Positions 38,505-52,600 are shown, numbered from the stretch's first letter. The stretch: 64,000 bases of DNA from Epiperipatus broadwayi (GCA_028023455.1 JAQFVV010006256.1:124001-188000), one strand, 5' to 3'. Translations and numbers: made by a program. The notes: generated by a model from the letters alone, not told the origin.

Positions 38505-39069
38505 GATTTAGTAATCAATAGATGCCAGATTGTAATACTTAATAAATCACTATTCGATGATGTTCTATACAATATCCCCAGATTAATTTCTGGCTTGTGC
38601 CTTTTATCAGTGAAGAGTTGTTGATCTGGGAATAGTATGCCTTTATTTTTGGGATCTAATGCACCTTTCCTCCAGCAGCTATCTTTTACTTATTTGTTTT
38701 ACTACCAAGCTATTAGCCCAAAGTGAAAAATATTAATGTTTTTATTTAAAGTCAACTTATTTGCACAGTCATATAGTTTTTAAATAATTATAGGTACCTT
38801 ACTATTATCCTTTGGTCAAGATTGTTATAAAACTAATAACTTTGGGCTGATAGCTGATAATTAAAATAAAAAAAGATGACTGGTGGAGAAAAGGTGCATT
38901 AGATCTAAAAAAATTCAGGTGCACGATTCCCAGATCCAAAGCTTCTCACATATAAAATTCATAAGCTAAAAAGTAGTCAGGAGATATTGGATATTGGATA
39001 GGACAACAATGGATAGGGATTTATTAAGTACTGTATTACCATCTGGCATCTATTGATTACTCAAGCTTC
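38505..39069. mobile_element. Foldback element, arms about 220-230 bp
   Basis: The left arm (38505-38730) contains TAGTAATCAATAGATGCCAG, TACTTAATAAATC, GATCTGGGAA and GATCTAATGCACCTTT. The right arm (38839-39069) is its reverse complement with scattered changes and small indels. A spacer of about 100 bp separates them. No coding capacity. Confidence 0.88.
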
Positions 39070-40510
39070 TATTGGGTGGCAGGATAACCTGAGAGAAATA
39101 AAAAAGAATTGGCTAATATTTAAAATTTTGAATTTAATGAGGGTATTTTGAAACAAAAAAAATGGTAGCTACTATATTGTAGAATTCATTAAAATTATGA
39201 ATTTTAATGTTTTTATTTTTTATTTATTTATATTTTTGAAGTCATTGTATAATTGAAATAGTATATATTAATACAGTGCATATTGCAGCTTCATTGTGTA
39301 ACACTGATGAAATAACTAGTCTTAATATTTTAAATGAAGCAACAACCACACTGTACTTAGTCTTTTACATCAGAATATCCAAGTTTGCCCCTCTCCTATA
39401 AAACTACTAAAAATATTTAAATTAATTCACATTCTTAAATTGATAAAATAACTTAAAACATTTAAATACAGTCAATTATTAAATCAAAATCTATAATTTG
39501 CTTTCAAAATATTATAAGTGTTGCTTAAATCATGCTTTAATTGTGAATAGCACAAGAAAATTATTTAGAAAAATAGAATCATTAATTAAAACAATTTTTT
39601 AGTTTTTAATAAGAAAAAATAATTAATTAATTGTTCCAAGTATTGTATAGAAGTTTTTCAAATAAATCCAAAAGATTAATTTTATCTTCTGCAATTTGTG
39701 TATTAGCCATCATATCAAGAGATGGAAAAAAGCTAACATCTATATCTAATATGATTAATCATTTTACAAAGGTCCATTCTTAAGAAATACCAATGGAAAG
39801 CTCAAATGAAATAAATTCAAAAGACTGAGATTTTAAGAACAAATCTCAACACTTGTGACTTGCTATTAAAATGTAACGTAATTGTAGAAAAATGTATTAG
39901 CAATCACAAAAAAAAAAAGAAAGAAATATAATTGCATAAATGATGATCTCTATTCATAATCTTTAATATCAGACTTTGAATTTTAAAAAAGTTATTAAAA
40001 ATCTGCAATAAATATTATTTATCTTGCAGAAAATATTTTAAATATTGTGTCAAATATATTTCAGTGGCAAAACATAAATTGAAATTTCTCTTAGCCAAAT
40101 AACCACTGATATTTAGCTAGCTAATAAAACCTTTTTTATTATTTGAAATGAGATATTGGCTTTGAAATGAGATTGAGTTGTGTAGATCTATTCTAAAAAT
40201 TATTTTAATTATATCGTAGTGTAAGATTCAGGTGCATATATGGTAGTTTGAGTTATAATATAATCTTATACACAACTGCAATTTTTATTAATTGAATTTA
40301 TTTGCTCAGTATGGTATAAGTATCATTACAATTAGTATGTAGATTTATTATAAATGTTTCAACCATTCAGCTTCAGTACTTAAAAAGATAGAACAAATTA
40401 GATTTTTTTTAAAAGTGCAATTCTTAAATTCAAAAAGCATTTTAAACTTATGTTGTTAAAAATCTATATATTCAAATAATACCAATGGAATCTTACTGAA
40501 AAAAAAAAGT

Positions 40511-40980
40511 TTTTAAATGTTGAATGTCTAGAAAATTTTAAACTTTTCAAATACAAACAATTGTTAGTAATATCAAATAGACAACACAGATTAGTAGATT
40601 ACACATTTCTAATGGCTATATTCTCTACTCTTTTTCAGGTATTACTGTTCTGACCAGTGACAATATTAGCATAAGAGTCAAATTTACATATTTCGATTTT
40701 TGGTTATTGACTTTTAAGGCAACACTAACCAACTGTCAGAGTAACTTAGTTGGGTAGAGTGTTGCCATAAAATTCAAGAATCTAAAGATGTAAATTTGAC
40801 TCCTATGCTAATATTGGTGCTGGTCAGGCCAGCAATACCAGAAGAAAAGATAATATTGCCACTCGAAATGTTGTGTAATCTACTAACCTATGTTGGTTAT
40901 TTGTGTGTTATTACTAATAGTTGTTTGCATTTGAAAAGTTTAAATAAAGTTTAAAATTATCTAATCATTCAGCATTTAAT
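40511..40980. mobile_element. Foldback element, near-complete palindrome, arms about 225-235 bp
   Basis: The left arm (40511-40736) includes TAGTAGATTACACA, ATATTAGCATAAGAGTCAAA and GGCAACACTAACCAACT. The right arm (40745-40980) is its reverse complement, with a spacer of about 10 bp. The arms differ by scattered substitutions and indels, so this is an aged insertion. Confidence 0.9.
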
Positions 40981-42266
40981 GGTAGATGAAGAAAACATTC
41001 AAACATATCACATTTAAAAACTGTAACCCTTTTAGTAAAAAAGTCAAAGGATATTCAGTATTGATGGAAATGAATATGAACCTCCAAAAAATAATGATAT
41101 GAATAAATCTCCATGTTTCTACAATATAATTTACAAGCATGGTAAAACTATTTTCACTTTAATTCTTTTTTTTGTTCTAATATTTTTTTCTTATTTGTAG
41201 AATAATATTTTAAAGATATTGCTTGTTTATTAAAATTATTAATAATTTTTTGTATTTAATTTTAAATCATTTTGTGTACTTTTTAATATACTAATGAAAA
41301 TTGATTATTCCAGTTTTATCACAAGAGGTTGTTTGCTTAGATTTTTGTTGAAATTATAGCATATTTATAGACTTATTTTTTATCTCATAAATTGTCTAGA
41401 TTCATGTCTATGAAATTGTATGTGTGAAAATTTGTATTTTTTAAATTTTTATCATGTCAAGGCAATTGAAAATTTTGTGACAATAATTATTAGTATTGTT
41501 TGGTTGGCATTACAGTATTTGCTACTTTCTAATCAGTTTATTTTAAATTGTGTTATAGTATTTAGTTAAAGATATGGAGAAGATATATATTAAATTAATG
41601 TTTTAAGAAATCTTAAGACAACTAAATCCCTCCTTTATTATTATATTGTTTGTACTTTATTATTTATTCTAATATTGATTTTAAATAATGATTATTAAAT
41701 GTACTTAGCAATGTGTTTTTATATGTATGAAGATATATATATATATATTTGTATACATATATGTGATATTTAAAATCAATTGATTTTATTATTGTTTTAC
41801 TTGCCACAATCATAGACAAGTTAGAAAAAAAAGTTGATTAAAAACCTTTAAAATTGATTTATTACTTTTTTTGTGTATGCTTTAAAATATTTGAAAGATA
41901 TACGTATCTAAGTGTGCATGAAAATGTATTTACAAGTATATATCCAGGTATTAAGTTTTTTTGAATTTCATTCATGTATATCATTAGTACATATATATAT
42001 ATTATTTTGTCATTGAACTTTATATTTTTTGTAACTAATATTGTATATATAATCGTGTTATAAAATTTAGAAATTTATTTTTGTCCAGTAAGCTTTTTGT
42101 TTTATGTTGAGAGAAATTTTATATTTTATGAAAAATGAATGTTACAATAGTTTACATTTTTTATTTTATACACAGTAGTTATATATATTTTGAAACAAAA
42201 TTCCAATAATCTAATGCTTATTATAATAAAAACATTTATTTATTTTTATATTTATTTGTTTTATAG
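40981..42266. other. AT-rich stretch upstream of the adducin start exon
   Basis: AT-rich DNA with an (AT)n run near 41732-41750, ending in the adducin acceptor site. It is presumably intronic, following a 5' non-coding exon that I cannot locate. Confidence 0.45.
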
Positions 42267-42583
42267 ATCAGGAAAGTTGTGCGAAATGGCAGCAACTAAT
42301 GGTCCAGTTGAAGGTTCGGGGACGGGTAGGTTCATTGATTCTATTGATCCAGATGATCCTGAATATATCAGAGAAATGCAGCGGCCAGCCCATGTTAAAG
42401 AAGATATGTTAGAAATGGATCGACGTAAAAGAGTTTCATTAATTATGAATAGCCAGGCCTTCAGGGAGGAATTAGAGCAAATAGTTGAGAGTCAAATAAA
42501 ATCTGGTGTTCATCCTGCCAGTCTTATTGCACTTCAACAGATTTCTGAACTTGTCCTGCCACAATCACGGCTTACTGGCAGAG
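42267..42583 (+). CDS. ADD: Adducin, exon with start codon (N-terminal region)
   Basis: Adducin is a membrane-skeleton protein that caps actin filaments and recruits spectrin to them. The exon follows a pyrimidine-rich tract ending in TTTTATAG and ends before GTAAAT. The likely start is the ATG at 42286, with G at -3 and G at +4. About 99 residues follow, with an acidic stretch (DPDDPEYIREMQ), the family hallmark MDRRKRVSLIMNSQAFREEL, and IALQQISELV. These match in order the region before the head domain in animal adducins, and resemble vertebrate ADD1 more than fly hts. The frame stays open from the acceptor to the ATG (reading SGKLCE), so an upstream in-frame start in an earlier exon is possible. 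The last base is the first base of a split glycine codon (phase 1). Family assignment is confident; the orthology subtype is not. Confidence 0.93.
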
Positions 42584-42927
42584 GTAAATAATTATAAATT
42601 TTTAAATATATTAAACAAATAGATTTTATTAAGCAATTTTAATTAAACAATTATAAAATGTTTTAGAAGTATGTGTCAATGTGTTTAAATATGAAACAGA
42701 ACTTATTTTATTGTCATGAAACTTTAAAAATATTAGCAAGTTTTATAATTAGAGAATTGAAAAATATGTTTTTTGAAGAAAATATATATTTTTTTTATTA
42801 ATGAGAAATATGAACATTGTAAAATAAATATTTAATATTATATTGTTTTATTTATTTGAAAACATATGTGTACACATAATGTAAAAATCTTGTGTGTTTT
42901 TTTTCCCTCTTTTTTTTTTTTTCCAAG
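42584..42927 (+). other. Adducin intron, short (344 bp)
   Basis: GT-AG intron between the first two visible adducin exons. It is AT-rich with a long pyrimidine tract directly before the acceptor. No repeat or coding content seen. Confidence 0.9.
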
Positions 42928-43079
42928 GAGTTGGTTGTTTAACTCCTATTGCTGATATTCGTGGAGTAGATTCTCTTAATTATTCTAAAGGAGAAAAATT
43001 ACTTCGATGTAAATTAGCAGCAGTTTACAGGCTTATTGATCTGTTCAATTGGACCCATGGCATCTATAATCATAATACT
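42928..43079 (+). CDS. ADD: Adducin, second visible coding exon (start of head domain)
   Basis: The exon lies after a poly-pyrimidine tract ending in CCAAG and before GTAAGT. It is 152 bp and joins the previous exon in frame across a 344-bp intron (42584-42927). Joined, it reads G-VGCLTPIADIRGVDSLNY, then SKGEKLLRCKLAAVYRL, then IDLFNWTHGIYNHNT. This is the start of the class II aldolase-like (adducin head) domain. The SKGEKLLRCKLAA block is nearly invariant in animal adducins. It ends on a codon boundary (phase 0), matching the next exon. No frameshift or stop is visible, so the gene looks intact here. Confidence 0.95.
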
Positions 43080-44068
43080 GTAAGTGTATAATTAATCTTA
43101 CTTGTAATTGTCTTTTTTTAATATTTTTTTTTTTTTTGTAGTAAATTATTATTGCTATATGTTTTCTTATCAGTATTAAGAGAAATTTTATATTCTTGTA
43201 TTGATTTTTATTTATAAGTAATATTGTATTTATTTTACAATAACTTGAAAATCATATTCAACATACATAAGTATAACCAAATAAAATTTTATTCATATTT
43301 ATAAATATATAATAGTTCTAGATTTATTATTTATTGTACATGAAAAGGGAAATAATTCTATTTTTTTATTGACTATAAAATTTCCTTTTGCAATCTTAGT
43401 CATTTAAATTCAAAACAATGTTTTAAAAATGAATTTTATTCTATATAATGATTGGAATAGAGTATGAATTTTATTATAGATTATAATAGAATATACACTA
43501 AAGTTTGTAATGCTATAAACACCAAAATTTTCTGGACTATTCATATAATGCATAATAGTTAATTAGAATTGCCTATATATTAACTGTTATTATAAAGTAT
43601 GATAATTTTATGTTTTATTTTTACTCATAATTTATTATTATTAATGAAACTATTTTTAATATTGTTATTAAACAAATTAATTATTGACAATTTAGTATCT
43701 TTGATGATGTAATTCTAAATAATTAAGATGGTAGTTAAATTATATTAAAATAATGGTAAACCATAGAAAATCTCTAATTATAATGATCTAATATTATTAC
43801 TTATCTTAGTAAAATAATATATTAATACTTTAACTTGACTTCATAATAAGAACTTTAATATACATACATACATTGCCAATTAAACATACTGAGAATGAGA
43901 AAGTCCTATTTTTTCTATGATATTTCTCAGTAAAATAAAGAATTTATCAGTCTATATATAATTTTATAAATTTTTTATATTAATAACTAATTTTTATTTT
44001 AATTTTAAAGACGCCTGTTTTTACATTTTATTGTTCATCAAATAATACTTTATACATATAAATGTATA

Positions 44069-45345
44069 ATAGTAAGGAAACAAAAGCATACATCACATAA
44101 TTAGCTTGTATTTACAAATATAATATAACGATATGATAATAGCTCTAAACAAGCTTTTCAATAAATTCTGCAAGAGAAAGCATTTAAAATCTCTGTCTAG
44201 AATTATCCCTACCCCCAAACCGCTTTCAAACTAATGGCTTTCCTCAGCTAGACGCTAGGACATTCAGACACCAGATCTATAATATAAACTCAAGACCAGC
44301 ATTTATCGAATATTTAACTATTAAATAGAAAATCTGAAATTTTCAGACATCTGTTTTCCAAATCCAACTATCTAACTCAAATAGCCATATGTAATTGAAC
44401 TAAATTCAGATACACCATATATTAATAGCCATAGCAATATAACATTGCCAAAAACTTAAAAGCCAAACTATAATAGTATGGAAACAAAGTCATATATCAC
44501 ATGATTTAATTAGCTTGTATTTACAAATGTAATATAACAAGCATGCTAATAGCTCTTGATAAATGCTGTTAGAGAAAGCATTTTAAATCTCTATTTAGAA
44601 TTATCACTATCTCCAAATCAATTTTGAGCTATTAATTTATGGTGTATCTGAATTTAAATCAGTTCCATATGACTATTTAAGTTAGATAACTGGATTTGAA
44701 GACATATAGATGTCTAAAAATTTCAAATTTTCTACTTACTAGTTAAATATTTGATAAATGCTGGACTTGAGTTTGAGTATCCTAGTACCTTGCTGACGAA
44801 AGAGCCATTAGCTTGAATGGTTTGGGGATAGGGATAATTTTAGATAGAGATTTTAAATGCTTTCTCTTGCGGCATTTATCAAAAAGCTTGCTTAGAGCTG
44901 TTAGCATGTTCGTTATGTTACATTTGTAAATACAAGCTAATTAAGTCACGTGATGTGTGATTTTGTTTCCCTACTATTATAGTTTGGCATTTAAGGTTTT
45001 GGTGATGTTATATTGCTAAGACTATTAACATATGGTATATCTGAATTTTGTTCAGTCCCATATGGCTATTTAAGTTAGATAGCTGGATTTGAAGACATAG
45101 ATGTCTGAAAATTTCAGATTTTCTATTTAATAATTAAGTATTTGATAAATGCTGGGCTTGAGTTTGTATTTTAGATCTAGTGTCTGAATGCCTTAGCGCC
45201 TCGCTGATTAGAGCCATTAGCTCGAAAAAAATTTGGGAATAGGGATAATTCTAGATAGAGATTTTAAATGCTTTCTTTTGCGGCACTTATCCAAAAGCTT
45301 GTTTAGAGCTGTTAGCATGCTCATTATATTACAAATATAAATTTA
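44069..45345. mobile_element. Nested foldback cluster in the adducin intron
   Basis: Outer arms of about 400 bp (44069-44490 and 44960-45345) are reverse complements of each other. They enclose a complete central foldback unit (about 44468-44985) with its own ends reading CTATAATAGTA-GGAAACAAA. All three units share GAGATTTTAAATGCTTTCT, GTTAGATAGCTGGATTTGAA and GATGTCTGAAAATTTCAG. The same core occurs in the foldback element at 16.2 kb. No transposase. Confidence 0.85.
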
Positions 45346-45644
45346 TGTATCTATTTGTAGGATTTGAAATATTTTGAGCAAAGATTTGATATCAGATTTG
45401 AGTTTCTGTTAATTGATTTAGTACTGATAGTTTTAAATGATTAATGAATATTATTTTATCAGCCAAAAAATTCAATGAAAAAGTATTTTTGTATAATCAT
45501 CTATAATTTGTGATTATGAAAATTTTACTATAAATTACAATACTTTGAAAATGTTTTTAAAAGTGTATTCTAAAAATAGTAAATAACTTATTTTAATTAC
45601 TATATTAGTTATTATAATTTCTTTCCACTTGTTATTCTCTTCCG

Positions 45645-46244
45645 CATACACACCTTAAATGAACACTTTTTAATGCAATTTAATATGATAGAATTTATTT
45701 CTCCCTGCTTACAATTTCAATTGTCTAGCAGTCATCATCAGAGCTACAATTTTCAAATATATATAACCATTCAATTAATACTTATTTATGCATACATGCT
45801 TATAAGCAATATAAACACTATAAACAATATCCTATGTTATGAATTTTAAAATAATATAATTTTTCAATGATCCCTATAATGATATATCCTTACTCATTTT
45901 TAATTAATATTACTTTTTATATTACTCTTAATAATTAAAACAAATTATGAAAAAGGAAATCAATTAAGATTAAGAATAAGATAAAAAGTAATATTAATTA
46001 AAAATGAATAGGGATATATCATTATAAGGATCATTGAAAATTATATTATTTTAAAATTTATAACATAGAATTTTGTTTATATTGCTTATATATATATATA
46101 TGCATAGATAAATTGTAATTGTATGATTATATATATTTGAATATTGTAGCTATGATTCTGGTCAATTGAAACTGTAAGCAAGGAGAAATAAATTCTATTA
46201 TATTAAATTTTCATCTGAATAGTGTTTATTTAAGGCGTGCATGG
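45645..46244. mobile_element. Foldback element, arms about 270 bp
   Basis: The left arm begins CATACACACCTTAAATGAACAC; the right arm ends GTGTTTATTTAAGGCGTGCATG. Inside, both carry ATAGAATTTATTTCTCC, the cysteine-poor AT core TTTTTAATTAATATTACTTT, and ATATATCATTATA/GGATCATTGA in mirror order. The centre is near 45.95 kb. About 600 bp in total. Confidence 0.9.
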
Positions 46245-46399
46245 TAATTTATTTATATATTGGCTATTACCAATAAAATTTGAATTCTTACAATTTGTGT
46301 CCAGTTTTCATTTATTTATTTGTTTTTGATGTTATGATGAAGTTTGTACTCATTTTCTTCTATATTACTTGAATTTCTTTTGCTCAGTTTTTTTTTTTT

Positions 46400-46664
46400 G
46401 TTGACAATTGAGAGTGAAATTAATTTATCAGCCAGATGGAATATGGCACTTAAGAGTTATTAAATTCATAATCAATTATACAACACTGGAGATAGCATAT
46501 GTCTTAATATCTTGATTGTAATAATAATAAAAATTTAACACAAAAGAGAGATGTTGTTTCCAGCCTTGTAAAAAATTGATTATGAGTTTAATAACTTTTT
46601 AAGTGTCATATTCCATCTGACTGATAAATTAATTTTGCTCTGAATTACCAACAGTGTTGACAAA
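46400..46664. mobile_element. Foldback element, arms about 95 bp
   Basis: TTAATTTATCAGCCAGATGG, then AATATGGCACTTAA and CATAATCAATT in the left arm match the reverse complement of 46563-46664. The spacer between the arms is about 70 bp. Confidence 0.85.
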
Positions 46665-49193
46665 GGTATGCTTATAAACATCAGAGCCCCAAAATAGGTG
46701 GATTCATTCTATTCTTGACCCTCTGTTCAACATTTAGAGTGCTTTTAACTCATAGCCTGGGAGGGGGATGATCTACTCTCTTTAGTATTAATAAAATACA
46801 CATAAAAAGTCTTGTTCAGCATATGGTTTTGTGTTCTTTTCAAATGTTAACCATCTAGATTGAATTCTATCTAGTGTTTTATAATGGAAGTAAAATAAAA
46901 ATCATAAAATAAAACATGATTAAAATAGAGTAAAATTAGAATACAAAGATTCAATAAAAGTTCAAAGAATTGACTATATAAAATAACAAAATACAGAATA
47001 AACAAAACATAAATAAAATAAAATTTATAATACATTAATAAAAAACAAAAATTATATTGATAAACATATAAATATTGGATGGTAAAATAATAAAAGTCTA
47101 TAAAAGTTAATAGGTAAATATAAATTAAAAGATGATATAAAATACAAAAATAGAATTGTATATAAAATTAATTGTGATCATTGAGATATGATTTACTACA
47201 GTCATATAGGAAAACATCTAGAAGTAAGATCCAAAGAATATGACAATATAATTAATAGGTGAGATGATAAATTCACTACTTAATATATGGACATAAAATA
47301 GATGTTACAAAAAATATTAAACCTTTAAATTACATTAAAGATCATAAGAGAAGGCAAATATATGAAACATTATATTAAGCATAACTTAAATAAATAATTG
47401 TATGAATATTTATAAAACTTCAATAAATTTAGTTAATAACTGGTCAATTAAAAATGAATGGAAAATTATATAACATAGTCTGTATAGAATATGTTTTATT
47501 AATTTTGTATATTATGTTATATAATCATTTCTTTGAAGTTTATTAAATCTATCTATCATAATTGTATTCCATGTTTTATTTTATTATTGATTTATTTTAC
47601 TTCTATAATTCTAGATAGCATTCTATCTGTAATAAATGCTTAATGTTAAAATAGATACTTAATATTTGAAAAAGAGCTTAAAGCCATGTGCTGAAAATGT
47701 TGTTTTTTATGTATAATTATTAATATATATATTTATAATAACTGTGATATTTTTATTATTTATTAGAAAATTATATTAATAAAACCACTTAAATTAAGCA
47801 AAAAGATTGTCATAATGAAGAATTAATTAGTTGTTATAGTTTATTTGTTTTTGTGATTAAAAATATTAATATAGTTTTTTTACTTTTTATATACACTTAT
47901 AAAGTGATTTTAGATGAATTTAGAGTAAGATCTAAAATGAATTCTAATATCAAAATAATATTTAATGATGTTATTAATTCAAGGATATTCATTCATGTAG
48001 AGAGTAATATATATCTAAATATTTTTGGCAAGATCTGTGAGTAAGCAAAAATAAACACATTTTTAAATATAATAATGTATGTGATCATGCCATGGGCAAT
48101 AAAAAAGCTTTAAATGGCAATTTATAATAATAATATACATATGTGCTTTGATCATACACTGATGGTGATTAAATCAAATATTTCTCACAAATAATTCATA
48201 GCCAAGTTTTATAAAGCATGGATTATATTTACTGACTATCATAGCTCTTCCAAAGAAATAAAATCAATATTGAAAATAGATCTGATCTGATAAAGATAGT
48301 TTTTATTTGGGTCTACTATGACTTTGAGTGAAATTGAGAATTGAATGGAAATGGGCCAAGTTATTAAGCTAATATATAACAATAAAAAATTTCAACAACA
48401 GTCTGCACTATCAAATCACTGATCTAAAATATCACATTGAACATTTTTTTATGAGAATATCAAATTATATCCTATAAAATATTATTTTGTTCTCTCCTTT
48501 TAAACATGGGAGTACCTTTATTAATATTTTTCAGAACTGGACATGATTAAAGTTGGCATGTTAATATCTCTAATATCCTCCTACAAGTAATAATTAGGGA
48601 AAACTAGACTAGTCAAAATCATTAATATTATACAGTATATATCAAATCTCCCATATATAGATAAAATTACAAAATAAACTGAGATTAAAATGTTGCATAC
48701 CAGAATGCTATCCGATAAAATATTAAACAGATCTTGCTTCTTTAGCATGGTAAATTTATTAATATCATTTTTAGAACCACGTGATTAATGATTGTGTATG
48801 GTATTTTAAGTGAAATATATGTATTTTTTCCTACCAAACATCTTTTAAGCATTGGGAAAGTGATTTTTATAAAATTTATATATTCAAAAATAAATAAAAT
48901 AAGACAATTAAATTTTATATGGTTTTTTTTCTTATGGAATATATTTAACAATTGGAAGAGAGAAGCATTTACAAAACAAATAAATAAGCAAAATAAGTTT
49001 AATATTTATATAAATAAATAATAAAAGAGAGGGTGAAAATACACTTTATTTAATTGATAAAACCATTCACAATTGAATATATTGTTAACATCTGCTGTTT
49101 GTTCAAATAAATAACTTAAAATTCTTGGATATTTCTTTATAAATGAATGTGAACTTAAATGTCCCCCTAGGGGATTTCTTTTAGGTACAGGTT

Positions 49194-49642
49194 AGGATTT
49201 ACTTGATTTGTCATTTTATATACATTCAGTAGATAGCTTTTATTTTTCTTGAATGATGATTATGAATTTGTAGGTTTTACAATAACTTTTTATCTTTACT
49301 AAGTTAGTCATATTCTGATGGCTAGACAGTTAACATCAAAACTAAATCAGTGTTCTTCTATGATGATAGACAACAAGATATTCCATGTTAGAAGCTGGAT
49401 GGAATCTGGATACTACATGATGGATGTTTGATTTGTCATTCTATATATATTCGGTAGATAGCTTTTTAAATTTAAATTGAATGATGATTATGAGTTTGTA
49501 GGTTTTACAATAACTTTTTATCTTTACTAAGTTAGTCATATTTTCATGGCTAGACAGTTAACATCAAGACTAAGTCCGTTCCTCTATGATGATAGGCAAC
49601 AAGATAGAAGCTGGATGGAATCTGGATACTACATGATGGATG
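49194..49642. repeat. Tandem duplication, unit about 215-235 bp
   Basis: Two direct copies (49194-49428 and 49429-49642) both run TTGATTTGTCATT, TAGATAGCTTTT, GAATGATGATTATGA, the 20-mer GTAGGTTTTACAATAACTTT, AAGTTAGTCATATT, CATGGCTAGACAGTTAACAT-type sequence, and GAAGCTGGATGGAATCTGGA with TACTACATGATGGATG. The first copy has about 20 extra bases. Confidence 0.92.
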
Positions 49643-52600
49643 ACAAGAAATAAATATATAGTCTAGAGACCATTAGTTAGATATGTAGACCAATATGGAG
49701 CTACAAGTTTGACTGCTCATTGTTTCAACAGGTTATATTTGAAAGTACATTCTGTGCCTATTTCTGGTTTAATATGCAGTCTGGTTCATTGCATTAAATA
49801 GCTGCTAAACCATGCAGGAATTACATCTCTTATCCGGTTTGATTTTAAAATGATCCACTAACAGCATTGGTTTACTATGTTGATGCAAGTTATATATATA
49901 TTGGGTGTCTCATTTTTTCAAGCCCTTTTCATGGTTTTTTTCAATATCCTGTTTAAAAAAACGTTTTTGCTAAAACCTATTTTTTGCAACCCATGCATTT
50001 ATTCTACGCATTTGCTTAGGATGTCTGACATAGATGCTGTTGTTAGATTATTAACTCAAACTATATACCCCCCCCCCCAAAAAAAAATAAATAAATAAAT
50101 AAATTATTATTCCTAGTTTATCCTGAAAACAACTTGTAACAATTTGGTAAAGTGCTGCTATTTTAACGAAATCTGATTTCTTGAGTGGCAATCTAATTTT
50201 TTATTATAATGCGGATAAAGTTGATTTGTCCAAAACTTTTAAAAATTGTTGCCATAAATCCATAACAATAAAATAACAAAGAAATCCTTTGATATTATAT
50301 ATATATATTTTAACATTTGCTGCTTGAACAGACAAAATATATATTTCAGAATTAAACTTTTTGTAAAAGGCCCACCCCCCCATTTACATTCCATCATAAG
50401 GTTATATCTATTTCTTTTTTTAAATGGTATTGCGAAAGTATTGCAAGCATAAATTTTAACACCTTATTTTATTGAAATAAAAAAGAAATATTTAACTTTA
50501 CATAAATATACATACATGAATGTTTTGACATTATTGTTCGTTAATTAATTGATTATGTACATTTCTCTTAACTTTTTATTTATCTACTATTTGCTGATTG
50601 TGGGAAGAGTATTGATGTATATATTTTTTTAAAGTTGAATTTACTTTCTAATTTATCTCGTTCTTAAATCAATATGCCGTTATGGATCTAGACTGTGTCT
50701 CTTCACTCTTACCACAGTATGTTATTTATTTAAAAAAATTAATAACATTAATAAAAGAGGAAATGAAATTTTGAAGAGAAACATTAATTATAAAAGTGAT
50801 TACATTTATTATTGTGAAATAAACTTGAAATAGATATGCAATGACAAGTAATTCAGAAAATTGTGATAGAAAGTATTTTTTTGTAAAAATGATCAAATCT
50901 CAAGGCATTAATTAAAGCTAAAAAAATAATTATTGGATTTATATATATGATACAGATAGGTTATACAAAAATCTTATTACAACCATTTTTGTTTCTGCTA
51001 TGATGATCAACTCTGTATAATTATTTCACTCATTTCATTGCACTTTCATACAATCTTTATTTCTAAATTACACACACTTGTTTCTGCCATTTAATGAATT
51101 CTTGAACAAAACTGATGTTTGTTTTTAGATCTTGACTTATTTAGTTTTATATTATCACAAGCATAAAAGGTAATGCTTTAGTTTTTTTAACTGATATTTT
51201 GTTAATGTAATTATGTAAAGTGCTCTTTCTAAAATTTTATTTAGAAAATGAATTTCCACTTTCTGTTTCATCATGAGTTACTTAATATATGAAAAATCTT
51301 TTGAAATACAATTTATAACTATGTTAAGACTCTAAACTATATTTGAGATAACAAATTTTCCACAGAGTAATTGGATAAAATTTTGTCAGATGTATATATT
51401 TTTAATCCATCGTTAACAACCATTTGTAAAATTTTGGTTTTCCTAACTCCAAAAAAGGAAAACAAAAAAGAGATTCTAAACCAAGAAAAAATTAAGAATG
51501 TGTTTTGCAATGAACATGTTTTTTAGTTTTATTACTTGCTTTTTATGGTGTGTTAATTTTATGGCTTGAAAACTGAAGTTACTGTGAAATTGTGTCTTGA
51601 ACCTTAACTCAAAGTAGCAAGGAAGCATAATTTAAAAGTGGTGCTATTATTGTGAATTGCCATTTAGCAAATAATAATGGCTGCTGTATATTTAATATTA
51701 ATGGCTTATTTTTTAAGATATGGTGTGTTACGGTTCTAATTAAATATTTGAAGAATCCCAGCTAAATTTGAGACATTTTATTACTATTCATTTAATTAAT
51801 GAGACTGATTAAAAGATAGCTACTGTAACTGAGGGTTATCTTTTAGTAAGTATAATGTTTCTTTGAAAGGTCATGTTGACTTGGAATAAATAGAAACAAA
51901 AAAAAAAAAAGTGTGTGGGGGGGGGGGGCTGAGGTAATAGACTGATGGGGAAAAAAAATTGTATAATACAATATCTTTATTTAAAAAAATGTATAATTTT
52001 TTTTATTACTTCTATGACTTTAGGAGATATATACATATAAAGTCACAATTTGAAAGTTGGAACATTTAATGTCAACAATATGTAGTATGCTAGCAAGAGT
52101 GTCTAAGTTTCCTTCAGTTATCATATATTAAATTTTTTTCTACTGTATATTTTTATTTGGAATGAACTCTGTTATTTTTTTTTTTTATATGCATTTGTTT
52201 CAGTATTTTTTTTTTTTGAATTTGTGATTGATTGATTGCTTTCATTTATTATGTATTGATAATTGATATTTGTACCACATATCAGTGGGGAAAAAAGGTA
52301 GAATTGAATTGTGGTGATTTTAACTTTATGAAACCGTGAACCATTTTGAAGAAAAAAATTTCTATTTATCAAAGTTAAATAAAACAACTGCAATTTTTTT
52401 TTTAAATACTTATGAAGAACAGGTTTTTTTTTTTTGTTATTATGGTTAATTAAAAATGATATTTAAAAAAAGGATTAAATTTTAATTATTCTGTTTTCTA
52501 TCTCCCTGTCCCCTCTAAGAGCAGTAAATTTTTTCTTGTTTTCAAATGTGTAATGCTATTAAAACAGATGCAGCAAAGTTAGCATTTTCTAGTCCCAAAT

